A stretch of DNA of 64,000 nt from Ruminococcaceae bacterium UBA2854 (GTDB taxonomy: Bacteria; Bacillota; Clostridia; Oscillospirales; Acutalibacteraceae). The position numbers and the translations under genes were made by a program. A model generated the notes under the pieces. The model did no database searches, was not told the DNA's origin, and saw only the letters and a program-made list of their open reading frames with translations. The first letter of the stretch is position 1; every line of letters begins with the position of its first letter. This document shows, piece after piece, positions 25,549 to 33,437 of the stretch. Location: the NCBI GenBank assembly GCA_002350765.1, contig DEFK01000027.1, positions 59,975 through 123,974 of the forward strand. The letters are read 5' to 3'.

Positions 25549-25590
25549 TAACGACCGCTATGCCTAATTAGCGGTCGTTATTCTTAAATA
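25549..25590. terminator. Two-way terminator shared by toxin mRNA and antisense RNA, copy 1
   Basis: A perfect 12-bp stem with an 8-nt loop. The U-tract is strong on the minus strand and weaker on the plus strand (TTCTTAAATAAC), so the mRNA may partly read through. Confidence 0.75.
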
Positions 25591-25604
25591 ACACTCTAAT
25601 ATGT

Positions 25605-25628
25605 GGCTAACCGTTTCTCGGATAGCTC
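25605..25628 (-). repeat. Right copy of the shared 5' tag, copy 1
   Basis: GGCTAACC...GGATAGCTC on the plus strand, the inverted partner of 25374-25402. Confidence 0.75.
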
Positions 25629-25641
25629 CATTTCTATAATT

Positions 25642-25669
25642 ATTATAGCATAAATATATTGTTTGTCAA
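25642..25669 (-). promoter_or_regulatory. Promoter of antisense RNA, copy 1
   Basis: On the minus strand a perfect TTGACA and a perfect TATAAT are separated by 16 bp. The same arrangement occurs in copy 2. Confidence 0.75.
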
Positions 25670-25679
25670 CTTACAGTTA

Positions 25680-25907
25680 TTAATCTCTGAATTCAAATAA
25701 GCTTTTAACAGGAATGCTTAACGCGTCCGCAATGGCGAAAATAATAGAAAGCGACGCGCTTACAGAAGCGTTCTCGATTCGTGATAAATGAAGCCGTGAA
25801 ATTCCGACCATTTCCGCTAACGCCTCCTGAGTAATATTTTGTTCTCTGCGATAATACGCGATATTTAATCCGACTTTTTTAAATGTATTATAATACTTCG
25901 TGTCCAT
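25680..25907 (-). CDS. Small XRE-family helix-turn-helix regulator
   Basis: The protein has ~75 residues made almost entirely of one Cro/C1-type HTH: IAYYRREQNITQEALAEMVG, then ISRLHLSRIENASV as recognition helix and a closing hydrophobic IIFAIADALSIPVKSLFEF. Such proteins bind operator DNA as dimers. ATG 25907 follows GGGTGAT by 4 nt; a GTG at 25916 is an alternative. Its stop codon is 11 bp from the -35 of the antisense RNA promoter, on the same strand, so read-through from this gene would also produce antitoxin. A direct role with the peptide locus is not shown, because copy 2 lacks it. Confidence 0.8.
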   Translation of the reverse strand: MDTKYYNTFKKVGLNIAYYRREQNITQEALAEMVGISRLHLSRIENASVSASLSIIFAIADALSIPVKSLFEFRD

Positions 25908-26012
25908 CTCTATCACCCATTAATATTGTATTACGGGACGGTAAAGTTATCCATTAACTATATAATATCAAATGATACATAATAATATACATAATATACT
26001 AAATAATATATA

Positions 26013-26041
26013 TTGACTTTCAGTTTTTCAGGTGATATAAT
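26013..26041 (+). promoter_or_regulatory. Promoter of the FN3 surface protein
   Basis: TTGACT, 17 bp, TATAAT, in a very AT-rich stretch with repeated ATAATATA motifs. The leader is about 120 nt. Confidence 0.65.
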
Positions 26042-26167
26042 AAACTTAAAACAGGTAAAATATTCTCACTTACAAAATTTTTTAAAAATACAGGTCTAAA
26101 AATCCCGATTTTTATCGTCTATATTAATAGAGGACTAAACTCAAAAAAATTGATTGGAGGAATTAAT

Positions 26168-27418
26168 GTGAAAAACTATAAGAAAATCTTAAGCTGTTTA
26201 CTATCGGTTATGATTGTTCTGTCGGCGGGGGTTGTAATTCCCGCTTCCGTGCCCGCGGTAAGCGCTAAGACGAAATCCGCTAAAACGCTGAAGAAACCGA
26301 CTAAGCTGAAGGCTAAGATGTTGACGGATTTTGAAGTTATGAATGACGGAAGCCACACTCCTGTTTCACTTAGCTGGAAAAAGGTAAAGAACGCTAAAAA
26401 ATACGAGATTTACCGAGCTAAACTTAATTCTAACGGCAAAGGCAAGTTTAAAAAGCTTAAAGCCGTAAAGAAGAACGCTTATACCGACAAAACGGTAAAG
26501 GGCGGAACTTATTATAAATATAAGGTAAGAGCGGTAAACGGTAAGAAAAAGAGCAAGTTTTCCGCCGCTACCTCGAAAATCGGCAGTATCTATCAGCCGA
26601 TAATAGAGGCAGAGCTCAACGAAAACTGCACGGCCGTAAAGGTAGGATGGACAAAATGCGGCGGCGCTATTGCCTACAAGCTTTATAAAAGCACGGATAA
26701 GGGCAAGAGCTATAAGCTCCTTAAAAATTCCGCATCCTTTAAAAAGCAAGAAGGAGCTTATTATTACGAGGATACTTCCGTAAAGCAGGGCGGACATTAT
26801 TTCTATTATGTAGTAGCGTATAATTCGGTTATGAAATCGAAGAAGAGCGAAGCGGCGCGTATTATATTTAAGGACTATCAGTTCGCTGTACAGGTAGGAG
26901 ATACTAAGGACGACGCTCTCGGACCGAACCTATCCGCACTTGGAAGCTTATTAACCGTTGAGTCGGAGGACGAGAGTATCTTAAAGGCGAAAATCGACCA
27001 GGACGCTACGGGTACATATAAGCTCTATCTTACGGGCGTAAAAGCAGGATATACCTATATAAAGATTACGGATACAGAGAACTTGGGAACGTTTGACACC
27101 AGATACAGAGTTAAGGTATCGGACGAGCCTGTATATGACTTTACGCTTAAAAAGGGCGAAAGTACGGGATTATATGACTTGGATGTTTATAAAATTGTGG
27201 CGGATTTATATAAGACAATATCTAGTAAAATTACGGTTAAGCTTTCCGTTACATCGAATGACGAGAGTATCGTAAGTGTAAAAAATCCCTCCTCATTTAA
27301 TTGCGAAATAGTCGGCGAATCTTCGGGCGAGGTGCTCGTAAAAGCGAAGCTAAAGGTAAGCGCGGAAGGTCAATCCCAAGAAACGGAGATAGGAAGATTT
27401 TTGGTAAAAGTTGAATGA
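26168..27418 (+). CDS. Secreted FN3-repeat surface protein
   Basis: The protein has 416 residues, starting at GTG with TGGAGGA 6 nt upstream. The signal peptide ends near VSA (~32). Two tandem FN3-like domains follow (VSLSWKKVKNAKKYEIYRA ... TYYKYKVRAVNGKK; then VGWTKCGGAIAYKLYKS ... YFYYVVAYNSVMKSK), then a ~170-residue beta-rich region that looks like two degenerate Ig-like domains (VESEDESILKAKI; VTSNDESIVSVK). There is no catalytic motif. The lysine-rich first half resembles the FN3 parts of the other surface proteins in this window. Its role is probably adhesion or wall association (inference). Confidence 0.7.
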   Translation: MKNYKKILSCLLSVMIVLSAGVVIPASVPAVSAKTKSAKTLKKPTKLKAKMLTDFEVMNDGSHTPVSLSWKKVKNAKKYEIYRAKLNSNGKGKFKKLKAVKKNAYTDKTVKGGTYYKYKVRAVNGKKKSKFSAATSKIGSIYQPIIEAELNENCTAVKVGWTKCGGAIAYKLYKSTDKGKSYKLLKNSASFKKQEGAYYYEDTSVKQGGHYFYYVVAYNSVMKSKKSEAARIIFKDYQFAVQVGDTKDDALGPNLSALGSLLTVESEDESILKAKIDQDATGTYKLYLTGVKAGYTYIKITDTENLGTFDTRYRVKVSDEPVYDFTLKKGESTGLYDLDVYKIVADLYKTISSKITVKLSVTSNDESIVSVKNPSSFNCEIVGESSGEVLVKAKLKVSAEGQSQETEIGRFLVKVE

Positions 27419-27593
27419 TTTAATTATATGGGCGAAAAATTTGCTCATATAGTTTAAGCGTTGTTATATTGTACAAATAAAGCACCATGTATTTGTGCAA
27501 AAAGCAGAATCTTTTAATCTTTAAAAATTTTTCGAAAAAATTGAAACTTTTTTGCGGCTTTTCTACACTACTAAAGTGAAAGAGGTGTTATCT

Positions 27594-28931
27594 ATGAAAA
27601 AGCTTATATCTATTATGCTTACAATATTTTTATCGTTATCTTTATTTACAACCGTATGTATAAGCAAGACAGAGGCGAAAGCGGCGCTTTCTTATCGATA
27701 TGATAAAAACAATCACACGCTCTATGTAAACGGCAGAGGAAAAATGCCGAAATACAGCGCTCAATGGCTTAATGATTGGAGCGTAATAGGCAACGTAGAA
27801 AAAATTGTAGTAGAAAGCGGGCTTACTTCTATAGCTGACTATGCTTTTTCCGATGATATTGACGGTAACTCAGGTACCGGCAGGAACGGACTCAATAATG
27901 TAAAGGAAATAGTTTTACCTAATACTGTAAAAACTATCGGCAAAGACGCGTTCAGTTTTCTTTTTAAGCTGAAGAAGATTAATATTCCAAAAAGCGTAAC
28001 AAAAGTCGGTGAGCGCGCATTCGCAGATTGCCGTTCGTTAAATAATGTGACAATTCATTCAAGCTTAAAGAGGCTTTCTAATGAAATGTTTTATGATTGC
28101 GATAAGCTTAGAAATATAAAAATCGAAAAAGGAGTTAAGATAATCGGGAAGGACGCGTTTAGCTGCTCCGGTATAAGAAATATAAAACTGCCCTCAACAA
28201 TAACGAAGATTGAAAGCGGAGCGTTTAATATAAGCGAGATTAAGAAATTGGCGCTTCCTAAAAAGATTAAGTCGATAAGTTCTTTCTGTTACACTTATTG
28301 CAGAAATCTAAAAAAGTTAACTATACCTAAACGAATTAAGAAAATCGGTGAATTCGCTTTTAGCGGTTGCTATAATCTAAAAAGCGTAAAACTTCCGAAA
28401 AGTATTAAAAAAATTCCGAAAGCGGCTTTTAATGAGTGTGAAAAGCTTACAAAAATTTCTTTTACAAAAAAGCTAAAGTCAATCGGTCCGTATGCTTTTG
28501 AGAGATGTAAAAGCTTAAAGAAATTCACTATACCTAAAAGAGTAAAGTCGATAGGACAAGGAACATTTTCTGAATGTTTTAAGCTTGAAAAAATAACGAT
28601 TCCTAAATCGGTTAAATCAATCGGTTTTGAAGCGTTCGCGGATTGTAAGAAATTAAAAGATATAAATATTCCAAATTCTGTTACTAAAATCAGCAAGAAC
28701 GCTTTTTACGGCTGTAAAAGTTTAAAAACAATCACTATCCCCAAAAGCGTAACAACGCTTGGCAAACACTTCTTTGGGTTTACACAAAAGAAAACCAATA
28801 AAAAAAATGAATACGGTGAAACGGTTTATGAATATGTAAAAATAAACGGTTACACCGTGAAAGGTTATAAAGGCACTGTTGCTGAAAAGTACGCTATAGA
28901 TAGCGGCTTAAGTTTTATAGCGTTAGATTAA
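27594..28931 (+). CDS. BspA-type leucine-rich-repeat surface protein
   Basis: The protein has 445 residues with a signal peptide (1-~30; ends TEAKA). A short N-terminal region is followed by about 13 LRR_5 repeats of ~23 residues, of the type IG..AF..C..L..I.IPKSVK. Such BspA-family proteins are surface adhesins in gut bacteria. The ATG at 27594 has AGAGGTG 8 nt upstream. A weak promoter (TTGAAA, 17 bp, TACACT; 27541-27569) lies just before it. There is no sortase motif or other anchor, unless the basic repeats bind the wall. A weak terminator hairpin (28956-28983) follows. Confidence 0.85.
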   Translation: MKKLISIMLTIFLSLSLFTTVCISKTEAKAALSYRYDKNNHTLYVNGRGKMPKYSAQWLNDWSVIGNVEKIVVESGLTSIADYAFSDDIDGNSGTGRNGLNNVKEIVLPNTVKTIGKDAFSFLFKLKKINIPKSVTKVGERAFADCRSLNNVTIHSSLKRLSNEMFYDCDKLRNIKIEKGVKIIGKDAFSCSGIRNIKLPSTITKIESGAFNISEIKKLALPKKIKSISSFCYTYCRNLKKLTIPKRIKKIGEFAFSGCYNLKSVKLPKSIKKIPKAAFNECEKLTKISFTKKLKSIGPYAFERCKSLKKFTIPKRVKSIGQGTFSECFKLEKITIPKSVKSIGFEAFADCKKLKDINIPNSVTKISKNAFYGCKSLKTITIPKSVTTLGKHFFGFTQKKTNKKNEYGETVYEYVKINGYTVKGYKGTVAEKYAIDSGLSFIALD

Positions 28932-28955
28932 TAAATAAAGATAAAAGCACTTTTA

Positions 28956-28985
28956 GGCGGAGCGTTAAGCTTCGCCTTAATTATA
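28956..28985 (+). terminator. Probable terminator after the LRR gene
   Basis: Nine-bp imperfect stem AGGCGGAGC / GCTTCGCCT with loop GTTAA, followed by TTAATTAT. Confidence 0.55.
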
Positions 28986-29074
28986 TGTTTAAAAAACATT
29001 CACAAAATATAACCGCCTCCATATTATGTACTGTTAAGAGCAAATGCTTAATAAAACTTTGGAGGTAATTACTT

Positions 29075-29881
29075 ATGCCCGATATTCCTATAAAAAATCC
29101 CGCTAATCAGGCTAATACAGACGACGCGAACCAGTCCTTTTGTATAGACGCCGACCGCGTTTACGATTCTTGCGGAGATAAGGATTGTCTTTCGGAGATG
29201 AGAGTGTTCTTTACCGAAGCTAACCAGAGCGTTATTAACAGCGCCGTTTCGGTAAGGATAAGAGAAGCTAATATTTTAAATACGGTCGTTAACGTAGAGC
29301 CCGTAACCTACCACTGCGGATTTTATTCCGTCGATATGACGTTCTATTTCGAGATTGTCCTCGACGTTTATTCGAGCGACGGCTCCGCGCCGACTACGAT
29401 TAACGGACTTTCCGTATTCGCTAAGCGAGTGATCCTCTACGGCGGAAACGGTAATGTCGCCGTGTTTACGAGCGAGCCCGAGAGTTCTTGCGTCGCTCCC
29501 GATGAATCGAGCCTGCCGACAGCTAAGGTGCAGGTAGCCCAGCCGATGGCGCTTACAGCCTGCCTTACCGAGTGTTGCAGCCCGTGTATGCCGAGCGCGG
29601 CTATTCCCGAGTGCGTGACGGATTATTTCGGCGGCGCGATTGTACCGTCCCAGGCGAGATCTGTACTCGCGACTATCGGCGTGTTTACGATTGTCCAGCT
29701 AAAGCGCACGGTACAGATGCTGATTCCCGCGTTCGATTTCTGCGTGCCCGATAAGGAGTGCGTGACCTCGACGGATAATCCCTGCGATATGTTCTCGCGC
29801 GTTGATTTCCCCGTGGAGCAGTTCTTCCCGCCAAACCTCGCGGACATAGACCCCGATAATATCGAGACGTGCTGCAGTTAA
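29075..29881 (+). CDS. Conserved clostridial cysteine-rich protein, unknown function
   Basis: The protein has 268 residues with no signal peptide and about 17 cysteines. The opening ADRVYDSCGDKDCLSEMRVFF and the core CGFYSVDMTFYFEIVLDV recall a conserved uncharacterised clostridial protein, sometimes listed near spore or coat genes. The second half has CC/C-rich patches (CLTECCSPCMP) and ends DIETCCS. It is mostly beta by eye. A promoter (TTCACA, 17 bp, TATTAT; 28999-29027) and GGAGG before the ATG support expression on its own. I would not assign a function. Confidence 0.6.
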   Translation: MPDIPIKNPANQANTDDANQSFCIDADRVYDSCGDKDCLSEMRVFFTEANQSVINSAVSVRIREANILNTVVNVEPVTYHCGFYSVDMTFYFEIVLDVYSSDGSAPTTINGLSVFAKRVILYGGNGNVAVFTSEPESSCVAPDESSLPTAKVQVAQPMALTACLTECCSPCMPSAAIPECVTDYFGGAIVPSQARSVLATIGVFTIVQLKRTVQMLIPAFDFCVPDKECVTSTDNPCDMFSRVDFPVEQFFPPNLADIDPDNIETCCS

Positions 29882-29882
29882 A

Positions 29883-29985
29883 AGTTAAGAGGTAAAAGTT
29901 AAGAGTTAAGAGTTAAGAAAAAACGTCAATGCCTTTCAGCATTGACGTTTAACTTTTACCTTTTACCTTTTAACTCTTAACTGAA
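29883..29985. repeat. Heptamer-repeat inverted pair around a terminator
   Basis: Left arm: five 7-bp units in register (AGTTAAG, AGGTAAA, AGTTAAG, AGTTAAG, AGTTAAG; 29883-29917). Right arm: complementary units (AACTTTT, ACCTTTT, ACCTTTT, AACTCTT, AACT; 29951-29982). Between them is a perfect 12-bp terminator hairpin (AAACGTCAATGC / GCATTGACGTTT). The whole can fold as one ~100-nt imperfect hairpin between convergent genes. Confidence 0.8.
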
Positions 29986-29986
29986 G

Positions 29987-30832
29987 TCAATCTCCGATTG
30001 ATTTTAACTGCCTGCTGTATTCTTCGTTGAGCTTATCGGATATCGCCATATTGCGGATAATATCCTTCATCGTCATATCAAGCCCCGAGCCCTCGCTGTA
30101 GTCGGCGGGGTAGATATAGTCAACCCTGTCTTTCCTTAAAAGCTCCTTGACCTTTTCGTCGAGCGTCTGATATACCGCGATAGCCTTACCGCCGTAGCTT
30201 TTCATCATCTTCATACACGGTACGTCCGAAAGTCCGTCGCCTATGTAAATCATATTCTGGAACGGAATACGCTTGCTGTCGTCGGGCATACTGCGGTTTA
30301 AGTCGATGTCGTTGGAAACGTCGAGCACGCCTTTGTTTATGCGGTAAACGAACTGGGTTTTGTTGGTATAGTTAACCGCGGTTTTAGGCCATACAGCGTT
30401 TCCGTCGCCGTCGTAAAGGTATTCGCAGGCAAAAATATTCTTAAACTCTCCGCTTATTACCGTGCCGTCGATAATCTCCTTCATACCCGAGGAAATTACG
30501 TAGTGCTCGATAGTAACGCCGTTTTCCTCGCCGAATTTATTGATTCGAGCGAACCATTCGACAACCCCGGGAAAGAATTCGATTCCCTTGCCGTTGTCCT
30601 CGAGACGTGTTCTTTTAAGCGGAATATTCTTTTCTCGCGATAGCTTGATCGCCGCGTACATATACGCAAGCACCGAGTCCATATGCTCGTTTTGCTGAAC
30701 CTCGTTGGTGTAATCCCAGAAGTCGCTTACCTGCATTCCGAGGCTCGGAATAAAGCGGTAGTTCTGCATATCCTTGGTGCAAAGCGTTTTATCGAAGTCG
30801 TACATTACGGCGATAATCGGTTTAGCGCTCAA
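29987..30832 (-). CDS. HAD-superfamily phosphatase, phosphoserine-phosphatase-like
   Basis: The protein has 281 residues. HAD motif I is YDFDKTLC (DxD), motif II is VISSGMKEII, and motif IV is IGDGLSDVPCMKMMK. The cap is a large C1-type helical insertion after motif I. The substrate is unknown; this clostridial group is annotated only as HAD hydrolase. It starts directly (0 bp) after the stop of the cyclophilin gene, so the two are cotranscribed. Confidence 0.85.
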   Translation of the reverse strand: MSAKPIIAVMYDFDKTLCTKDMQNYRFIPSLGMQVSDFWDYTNEVQQNEHMDSVLAYMYAAIKLSREKNIPLKRTRLEDNGKGIEFFPGVVEWFARINKFGEENGVTIEHYVISSGMKEIIDGTVISGEFKNIFACEYLYDGDGNAVWPKTAVNYTNKTQFVYRINKGVLDVSNDIDLNRSMPDDSKRIPFQNMIYIGDGLSDVPCMKMMKSYGGKAIAVYQTLDEKVKELLRKDRVDYIYPADYSEGSGLDMTMKDIIRNMAISDKLNEEYSRQLKSIGD

Positions 30833-31795
30833 TTACTTGTACTCCTTGATTTCTATGGTCTGGATTTCAACGTCCTTGGCGGGCTTATCGTTGCTGTCGG
30901 TCTTAACCTTAGCGATTTTATCGACAACGTTCATACCCTTGTATACCTGAGCGAATACGGTGTGTCCCGCGTCTACGGCGTTATACGCGCCGTCAAGAGT
31001 GGGATTGCCGCCGTTTTTATCGTATAATTTCTGAATTTCCTTGGGAACTACGTCGGCGTCGTAAGCCTGTGTGCCTATCTGCGCTACCAACTGCGCTAAC
31101 TGAGCGGAGTTGTCCTTGTTCTGTACGAAATAGGGCTTAACGGTATTGTTCCAGGTGCTGATACGCGCTGTGAAGCCGCCGCTTTCCTTAAATGCTTTTT
31201 TGTTGTTCTGGTTAATGAAGAACTGGCTGCCGTTGGTGTCCTTACCGCTGTTAGCCATAGCGACTGAGCCTCTGAGGTTAACGAGCTTATCACAGAACTC
31301 GTCGTTGAGAGTGTTGCCGTCGGCGGTATGTCCGCCTGTACCGTTAGCGTTCTCGAAGTCGCCGCCCTGAATCATAAAGTCTTTTATAACTCGGTGGAAA
31401 ATACAGTGGTTGTACTTGCCGTTTTCCGCGAGCTTTATAAAGTTATCTACGGTTTTCGGAGCGTATTTGTCGAATAATCTAAGCGAAATCTCGCCCATAT
31501 TGGTGTACATAATCGCGATTTTATCGCCCTTTTTGGGCTTATCGAGCTGGAAGCCGTATTCCTCGTCGTCCGCGTTGGTGATTTCGGGGTCTACGCCGTA
31601 TTTTGTTACGTCAACTCCGCTCTTCATTAAATCGTCAACCGCGGGACTGCTCGATGTTTTTGTGTCAGAAGCGGCGGTTTCCGCGGCGGTAGTTTCCTGA
31701 GCCTGATTATCTCCGCCGCAGGCTGAAAGCACAGCCGCTGAGGTTGAGATTAAAACAGTTGCTAATAATATCGAAATGATTCTTTTAGATTTCAA
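30833..31795 (-). CDS. Cyclophilin-type peptidyl-prolyl isomerase lipoprotein
   Basis: The enzyme assists folding of exported proteins outside the membrane. The protein has 320 residues. A lipoprotein signal ends at LSAC, so it is lipid-anchored. A Thr/Ser linker is followed by the cyclophilin fold: CIFHRVIKDFMIQGGD with the catalytic Arg, GSVAMANSGKDTNGSQFFI, then an extra ~65-residue insertion, and GHTVFAQVYKGMNVVDKI. The insertion between FFI and GHTVF is larger than in minimal PpiA/PpiB. It is the first gene of a two-gene unit with the HAD phosphatase. Confidence 0.92.
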   Translation of the reverse strand: MKSKRIISILLATVLISTSAAVLSACGGDNQAQETTAAETAASDTKTSSSPAVDDLMKSGVDVTKYGVDPEITNADDEEYGFQLDKPKKGDKIAIMYTNMGEISLRLFDKYAPKTVDNFIKLAENGKYNHCIFHRVIKDFMIQGGDFENANGTGGHTADGNTLNDEFCDKLVNLRGSVAMANSGKDTNGSQFFINQNNKKAFKESGGFTARISTWNNTVKPYFVQNKDNSAQLAQLVAQIGTQAYDADVVPKEIQKLYDKNGGNPTLDGAYNAVDAGHTVFAQVYKGMNVVDKIAKVKTDSNDKPAKDVEIQTIEIKEYK

Positions 31796-31924
31796 GTGTA
31801 TCTTCCTTTCGTAAAATCTTTTATCTTATTGTATTATAAATAGTCTTAAAATGCAAGAGTAATAAAAGAACATTATTATTCATATCATTACTTAGGTGTT
31901 TAACTCACGGATGGAGGAATAATA

Positions 31925-32848
31925 ATGTCAACATTTTTGCCCGAGGGTAATTTACTTTTAACCGAGGAAAACCAGATTTATATAAATAATCCCGATAAGC
32001 TAAGGGAAGCTATGCAAAAGCAAAAGATACTTGAGGCTAAGGCGCTTGTCTGCGACCGCGAGCATAATCTCCACCTGAAGCTCGGCGGGATCAACGCTGT
32101 TATCCCGCGGGAGGAGGGAGCTATCGGTATAAAGGACGGCTCGGTAAGAGATATAGCCGTGATCTCGCGCGTAAACCGTCCCGTATGCTTTGTCGTAACC
32201 GACATCACCGCCGATGAAAACGGAAACCCGCTCGCCGTGTTATCGCGCGAAAAGGCCCAGCGGATATGCTGTAATAATTATATTGATACACTTATCGCGG
32301 GCGATATTATAGACGCTAAGGTAAGCCGTCTCGAAACCTTCGGAGTGTTCGCCGATATAGGCTGCGGAATAGCCGCGCTTATGCCGATTGATATGATTTC
32401 CGTATCGCGGATCGCTCACCCGCGCGAGCGGTTTTTTGAGGGGATGAATATTAAGGCGGTTGTTAAATCCGTAGAAAACGGACGTATAAGCCTTAGCCAT
32501 AAGGAGCTGCTCGGAACCTGGGAGCAGAACGCCGAGATGTTCCGCGCGGGAGAAACCGTTACGGGGATAATACGGAGCGTTGAAAGCTACGGCTCGTTTA
32601 TAGAGCTTACTCCAAATTTAGCGGGGCTCGCCGAGCCTCATCCCGACGCCGAGGAGGGTATGCAGGCGAGCGTTTATATAAAGAGTATTATCCCGAAGAA
32701 GATGAAGATAAAGCTTATAATTATCGACACCTTCCCGTATAAGTACCGCGCCGTTTCCGATAAGTATTTTATAAACGATACCCATATCGACAGGTTTACA
32801 TATTCACCTAAGGACAGCGTAAGGCTTATAGAAACAAATTTCGGATAA
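31925..32848 (+). CDS. S1-domain RNA-binding protein
   Basis: The protein has 307 residues with at least two clear S1 (OB-fold) domains: GDIIDAKVSRLETFGVFADIGCGIAALMP ending in SHKELLGTW, and GETVTGIIRSVESYGSFIELTPNLAGLAEP. The N-terminal ~110 residues look like a further degenerate S1-like domain. It resembles the short S1-like proteins of Clostridia rather than full six-domain RpsA. It binds RNA or ribosomes by family; the partner is unknown. A strong GGAGGAATAAT ribosome-binding site precedes the ATG. Confidence 0.85.
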   Translation: MSTFLPEGNLLLTEENQIYINNPDKLREAMQKQKILEAKALVCDREHNLHLKLGGINAVIPREEGAIGIKDGSVRDIAVISRVNRPVCFVVTDITADENGNPLAVLSREKAQRICCNNYIDTLIAGDIIDAKVSRLETFGVFADIGCGIAALMPIDMISVSRIAHPRERFFEGMNIKAVVKSVENGRISLSHKELLGTWEQNAEMFRAGETVTGIIRSVESYGSFIELTPNLAGLAEPHPDAEEGMQASVYIKSIIPKKMKIKLIIIDTFPYKYRAVSDKYFINDTHIDRFTYSPKDSVRLIETNFG

Positions 32849-32889
32849 GGTCTATTATACGGCTTGGTTTTTACTGTAAAGCAAGAAAA

Positions 32890-32920
32890 ATGACCGACTC
32901 AAGTGAGTCGGTCATAATTT
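32890..32920. terminator. Two-way terminator
   Basis: A perfect 11-bp stem (ATGACCGACTC / GAGTCGGTCAT) with an AAGT loop lies between convergent genes, with A-rich and T-rich flanks. Confidence 0.85.
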
Positions 32921-32934
32921 ACTTTATTTAGAGA

Positions 32935-33339
32935 TTAGCAGAAGAATACATCCATTTCTTTCTCTTCGCCGTCAGCAACGAAGTAAGCCTTGCTCTCCTC
33001 GGGCTTGATGTAAACTGTGATTTCCTTAGCAGCCTTGCCGTTTGTGAGTTTAACGTTCTTAACTACCTCGTCGATAGAAACCTGAGTTCCGCCGAACTCA
33101 ACGAATACGTTAACCTTAGTAGCGGCAGCCTTCTTAGTTGTAGAAGCGGCCTTCTTAGTTGTTGTAGCAGCCTTCTTAGCGGGAGCCTTCTTAGCTGTAG
33201 TTTTCTTAGCGGCAGCCTTAGTAGCTGTCTTCTTCTCTGCTGTCTTAGTAGCGGCAGCCTTTGTAGCTGTCTTTGTCTCTGTCTTAGCGGCTGTCTTTGT
33301 AGCAGCAGCCTTAGTCTCTGTCTTCTTTGTTGTTGCCAT
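32935..33339 (-). CDS. Histone H1-like Lys/Ala/Thr-rich protein with DUF6465-like C-terminus
   Basis: The protein has 134 residues. Residues 1-~75 are almost only Ala, Lys and Thr in short repeats (KKTETKAAATKTA, KKAPAKKAA), like bacterial H1-type nucleoid proteins. The C-terminal ~58 residues form a small domain (VFVEFGGTQVSIDEVVKN ... EITVYIKPEESKAYFVADG) that resembles the DUF6465 family. The protein is expected to bind DNA or RNA by charge, with the C-terminal domain of unknown role. A strong ribosome-binding site (GAGGTCATT) and a near-consensus promoter suggest high expression. Confidence 0.75.
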   Translation of the reverse strand: MATTKKTETKAAATKTAAKTETKTATKAAATKTAEKKTATKAAAKKTTAKKAPAKKAATTTKKAASTTKKAAATKVNVFVEFGGTQVSIDEVVKNVKLTNGKAAKEITVYIKPEESKAYFVADGEEKEMDVFFC

Positions 33340-33409
33340 TATAATGACCTCCTCAATAAAGATAATTTATAAATTTATAAATGTAAGCAATTTTATGTTT
33401 ACAAACTGT

Positions 33410-33437
33410 ATTATACTATAGATTTTTTAAAAGTCAA
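33410..33437 (-). promoter_or_regulatory. Promoter of the H1-like gene
   Basis: On the minus strand TTGACT, 16 bp, TATAAT. Confidence 0.65.

Larger units (their letters stand above)
25545..25635 (-). ncRNA. Putative antisense antitoxin RNA, copy 1
   Basis: The minus-strand promoter at 25642-25669 predicts an RNA starting near 25635. It would run through the shared tag and end at the hairpin 25549-25580 (TAACGACCGCTA / TAGCGGTCGTTA, perfect 12 bp), followed on this strand by CTCTTTTTAC. Length is about 90 nt, fully complementary to the 3' trailer of the peptide mRNA. The ends are predicted from promoter and terminator positions only. Confidence 0.65.

Noticed and set aside
25374..25628. Fst/par-type direct repeats between toxin mRNA and antitoxin RNA
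   Set aside because: In par loci the repeats are direct, so the RNAs complement each other there. Here the tags are inverted, so both RNAs carry the same sequence.
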